Positions 31,462 to 33,055 of a stretch of DNA of 33,055 nucleotides are shown here, in pieces. Source of the DNA: Myxococcales bacterium (GTDB lineage Bacteria; Myxococcota_A; Bradymonadia; UBA7976; UBA1532); the NCBI GenBank assembly GCA_020633465.1, contig JACKDN010000053.1:1-33055 (forward strand), read 5' to 3'. The stretch's first letter is position 1. The number at the start of each line of letters is the position of its first letter. Both the position numbers and the translations under genes were made by a program. The notes under the pieces are model-generated. The model saw only the letters and a program-made list of their open reading frames with translations. It searched no databases and had not been told where the DNA came from.

Positions 31462-32352
31462 TCAGGCGGGCGCCCAGCGCGCCATCAGCTCGACGAGGCG
31501 GTCGATGACCCAGCGGACGTGGGGCTGGTTGCGGCTCGACGCGTGGGCGACCAGCCACGACTCGAAGCTCAGCGCCTCGCTCAGCGGGTCGCTGACGCGC
31601 TGCAGGCGCGCGTCGTCCTCGCCGGCGTGCATGGGCAGGACGCACAGGCCCGCGTTGGCGGCGGCGGCCTCGAGGATGGTGGGGGCGTCGCTGAAGCGGA
31701 CTGCGGCCGAGCGGCCGAGTTGGGCGCGCAGCCAGCGATCGGACGGGGTGTCGACGCCGTCGACGTAGCCCACCCAGCGGCAGGCGGTGAAGCGCTCGGC
31801 GGTCTGCGCGGCCGGGTTCGCTTCGACGTAGCGGTGGCCGCCGTAGATCGCGAAGGGGCTGTCGCGCAGCTTGCGCCCCACCAGGTGGGCCTTGTCGGGG
31901 CGCCGGCTGCGCAGGGCGATGTCGGCCTGCCCGCCCTCGAGGTTGGTGAAGGCCAGCGAGGGGGCGATCTCGACCTCGAGGTCGGGCGCGCCCTCGAGCA
32001 GCGCGTCGACGTGGCGGGCCAGCAGGCGACCGATGAGCGGGCCGCAGGCGACGCGCACCACGCCGCGCACGGCGTCGCGCTGGGTCTGCACCACCTGGCC
32101 CGCGCGGCCGGCGGCGGCGGCCATGGCCTCGAGGTGGGGCAGCAGGCGCTCGCCCAGCGGCGTCGGGCGGCAGCCGCGCGCGTCGCGCACCAGCACCGGG
32201 CCGCCCACCGCCAGCTCGAAGGCGTCGATGCGTCGACCGACGGTGGGCTGGGTCGTGCCCAGCTCGGCCGCCGCCCGCGACAGCGAGCCCGCGCGCGCGG
32301 CCGCCAGCACCACGCGCAGGTCGTCCCAGTCCCACTCGGTGAGGCTGTTCAT
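31462..32352 (-). CDS. LysR-family transcriptional regulator
   Basis: This encodes 296 aa, typical for the family. The N-terminal winged helix is clear: 'WDDLRVVLAAARAGSLSRAAAELGTTQPTVGRRI' covers residues about 9-42. The effector domain follows (about 90-290: 'VRVACGPLIGRLLARHVDALL', 'LEGGQADIALR', 'CRWVGYVDG'). The start at ATG 32352 is chosen because the helix-turn-helix lies at its usual place; the longer frame adds unrelated sequence from the divergent gene's region. It is divergent from the short-chain dehydrogenase, the classic layout for a LysR protein controlling its neighbour. Confidence 0.9.
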   Translation of the reverse strand: MNSLTEWDWDDLRVVLAAARAGSLSRAAAELGTTQPTVGRRIDAFELAVGGPVLVRDARGCRPTPLGERLLPHLEAMAAAAGRAGQVVQTQRDAVRGVVRVACGPLIGRLLARHVDALLEGAPDLEVEIAPSLAFTNLEGGQADIALRSRRPDKAHLVGRKLRDSPFAIYGGHRYVEANPAAQTAERFTACRWVGYVDGVDTPSDRWLRAQLGRSAAVRFSDAPTILEAAAANAGLCVLPMHAGEDDARLQRVSDPLSEALSFESWLVAHASSRNQPHVRWVIDRLVELMARWAPA

Positions 32353-32422
32353 CGGCGTATACCCCCTGTGCGCCGGCGGCCGTTCTGCGCGCGCGGCGGC
32401 ACCGCTAGGTTGACCCCATCGA

Positions 32423-32439
32423 GGCCTGATGGACAGGCC
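32423..32439. promoter_or_regulatory. Perfect palindrome in the lysR/SDR intergenic region
   Basis: GGCCTG and CAGGCC are perfect 6-bp arms around a 5-bp spacer, 25 bp before the dehydrogenase ATG and 71 bp before the lysR ATG. This is a candidate operator for the divergent regulator, though it does not match the LysR T-N11-A consensus exactly. Confidence 0.4.
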
Positions 32440-32464
32440 CTCGCACCACCGAAGGGAGTCACCC

Positions 32465-33055
32465 ATGGGTACGCTGAACGGCCGCATCGCGCTCGTCACC
32501 GGGGGCAGCCGCAGCCTGGGGCGCGAGATCGCCCTGCGCCTCGCCGAGGCCGGCGCCGACGTCGTCATCACCTACAAGTCGAACGAGGCCGCGGCGCACG
32601 ACACGGCGCGCGCCATCGAGGCGCTGGGCGCGAAGGCCGTCGTGCTGCAGGCCGATCTGACCGGCACCGCGGCCCTGCCCGACATCGTCGGGCGTGTCGA
32701 GGCCGCCCTCGACCAGCACTTCGGCGGGCGCGACCTGAACATCCTGATCAACAACGCCGGCATCACGGGCCACGGCACCTTCGACACGCTGACCGAGGAG
32801 GCGCTCGACGCGCTGTACCAGACCAACCTCAAGAGCGGGCTGTTCCTCATCCAGCGGCTGCTGCCGCGGCTGAAGGACGGCGGGCGCATCATCAACGTCA
32901 GCAGCGGCCTGTGCCGCTTCACGGTGCCGGGGATGGGCGCCTACGCCTGCTTGAAGTCGGCGGTCGAGACCGCCACGCGCTACCTGGCCAAGGAGCTCGG
33001 CGGCCGGCGCATCACCGTCAACGTCGTCGCGCCGGGCGCGCTGGACACCGACTTC
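32465..33055 (+). CDS. Short-chain dehydrogenase/reductase, partial at right edge
   Basis: 197 residues are visible, and the frame is open at the window end. The N-terminal Rossmann motif reads T-G-G-S-R-S-L-G (residues 13-20), followed by N-N-A-G near residue 97, the catalytic Ser in 'NVSSG' and Y-A-C-L-K (YxxxK) near residue 160, then 'VNVVAPGALDTDF', the conserved P-G strand. It is thus a classical NAD(P)-dependent SDR; about 50 residues are missing. AAGGGAG lies 6 nt before the ATG. Likely regulated by the divergent LysR protein. The substrate is unknown. Confidence 0.88.
   Translation, partial: MGTLNGRIALVTGGSRSLGREIALRLAEAGADVVITYKSNEAAAHDTARAIEALGAKAVVLQADLTGTAALPDIVGRVEAALDQHFGGRDLNILINNAGITGHGTFDTLTEEALDALYQTNLKSGLFLIQRLLPRLKDGGRIINVSSGLCRFTVPGMGAYACLKSAVETATRYLAKELGGRRITVNVVAPGALDTDF

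Noticed and set aside
32410..32438. TTGACC as -35 box for the short-chain dehydrogenase
   Set aside because: At 17-bp spacing the -10 position reads ACAGGC, which is not promoter-like.

Overview
The window is a very GC-rich piece of bacterial chromosome that looks myxobacterial (Myxococcota, Polyangia-like). Supporting signs are a secreted VWA protein with a MYXO-CTERM-type tail, long arrays of MopE-like 'NDCDG' repeats, a PilZ domain of the kind common in Myxococcus, many lipoproteins with Asp/Ala-rich linkers, a large vanadium-haloperoxidase-like lipoprotein and a DUF3160 protein. Assignment is by gene content only. Genes are tightly packed, and most operon neighbours overlap by ATGA, GTGA or TGATG.

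Layout. (1) 1-4011: the start of a lipoprotein running off the left edge, a secreted 274-aa protein of unknown function, and a 944-aa lipoprotein with propeller-like repeats fused to a vanadium-haloperoxidase/PAP2 domain. (2) 8034-4162, minus strand: a coupled operon of a PilZ protein, a membrane protein with a DnaJ C-terminal-like domain, a Cys-rich lipoprotein and a DUF2723 membrane protein. (3) 8091-12496, plus strand: a HemJ-like protein, a small Tat-signal protein, a VWA-TM-zinc ribbon-FHA protein and a two-domain peptidoglycan hydrolase. (4) 12541-14237: an ATPase and Toprim-like pair resembling two-gene phage-defence modules. (5) 14213-16417, minus strand: a large TPR protein with a degenerate NTPase-like domain, followed by a sigma-factor remnant broken by a 13-bp duplication.

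(6) 16659-23755: two giant cysteine-rich exported proteins in tandem. The first is VWA plus 13 MopE-like repeats plus a MYXO-CTERM tail; the second is a lipoprotein with 12 related repeats and a terminal FGE/SUMF1-like domain. (7) 23753-26268: an accessory island with two small genes, a frameshifted yaeQ and a predicted PD-(D/E)XK nuclease with a BglII-like motif. It is bracketed by two diverged inverted copies of a roughly 400-bp hairpin-rich repeat. (8) 31266-26266, minus strand: an operon of an FG-GAP-like protein, a TolB-like/DUF3160 protein, a CapA-family lipoprotein and a hotdog thioesterase. (9) 31462 to the right edge: a divergent LysR regulator and short-chain dehydrogenase pair with a palindrome between them.

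The best candidates for undescribed biology are the repeat-bracketed nuclease-fold pair, the ATPase/Toprim pair, the paired MopE-repeat surface proteins, and the VWA-FHA/amidase operon. No rRNA, tRNA, CRISPR array or transposase was seen.
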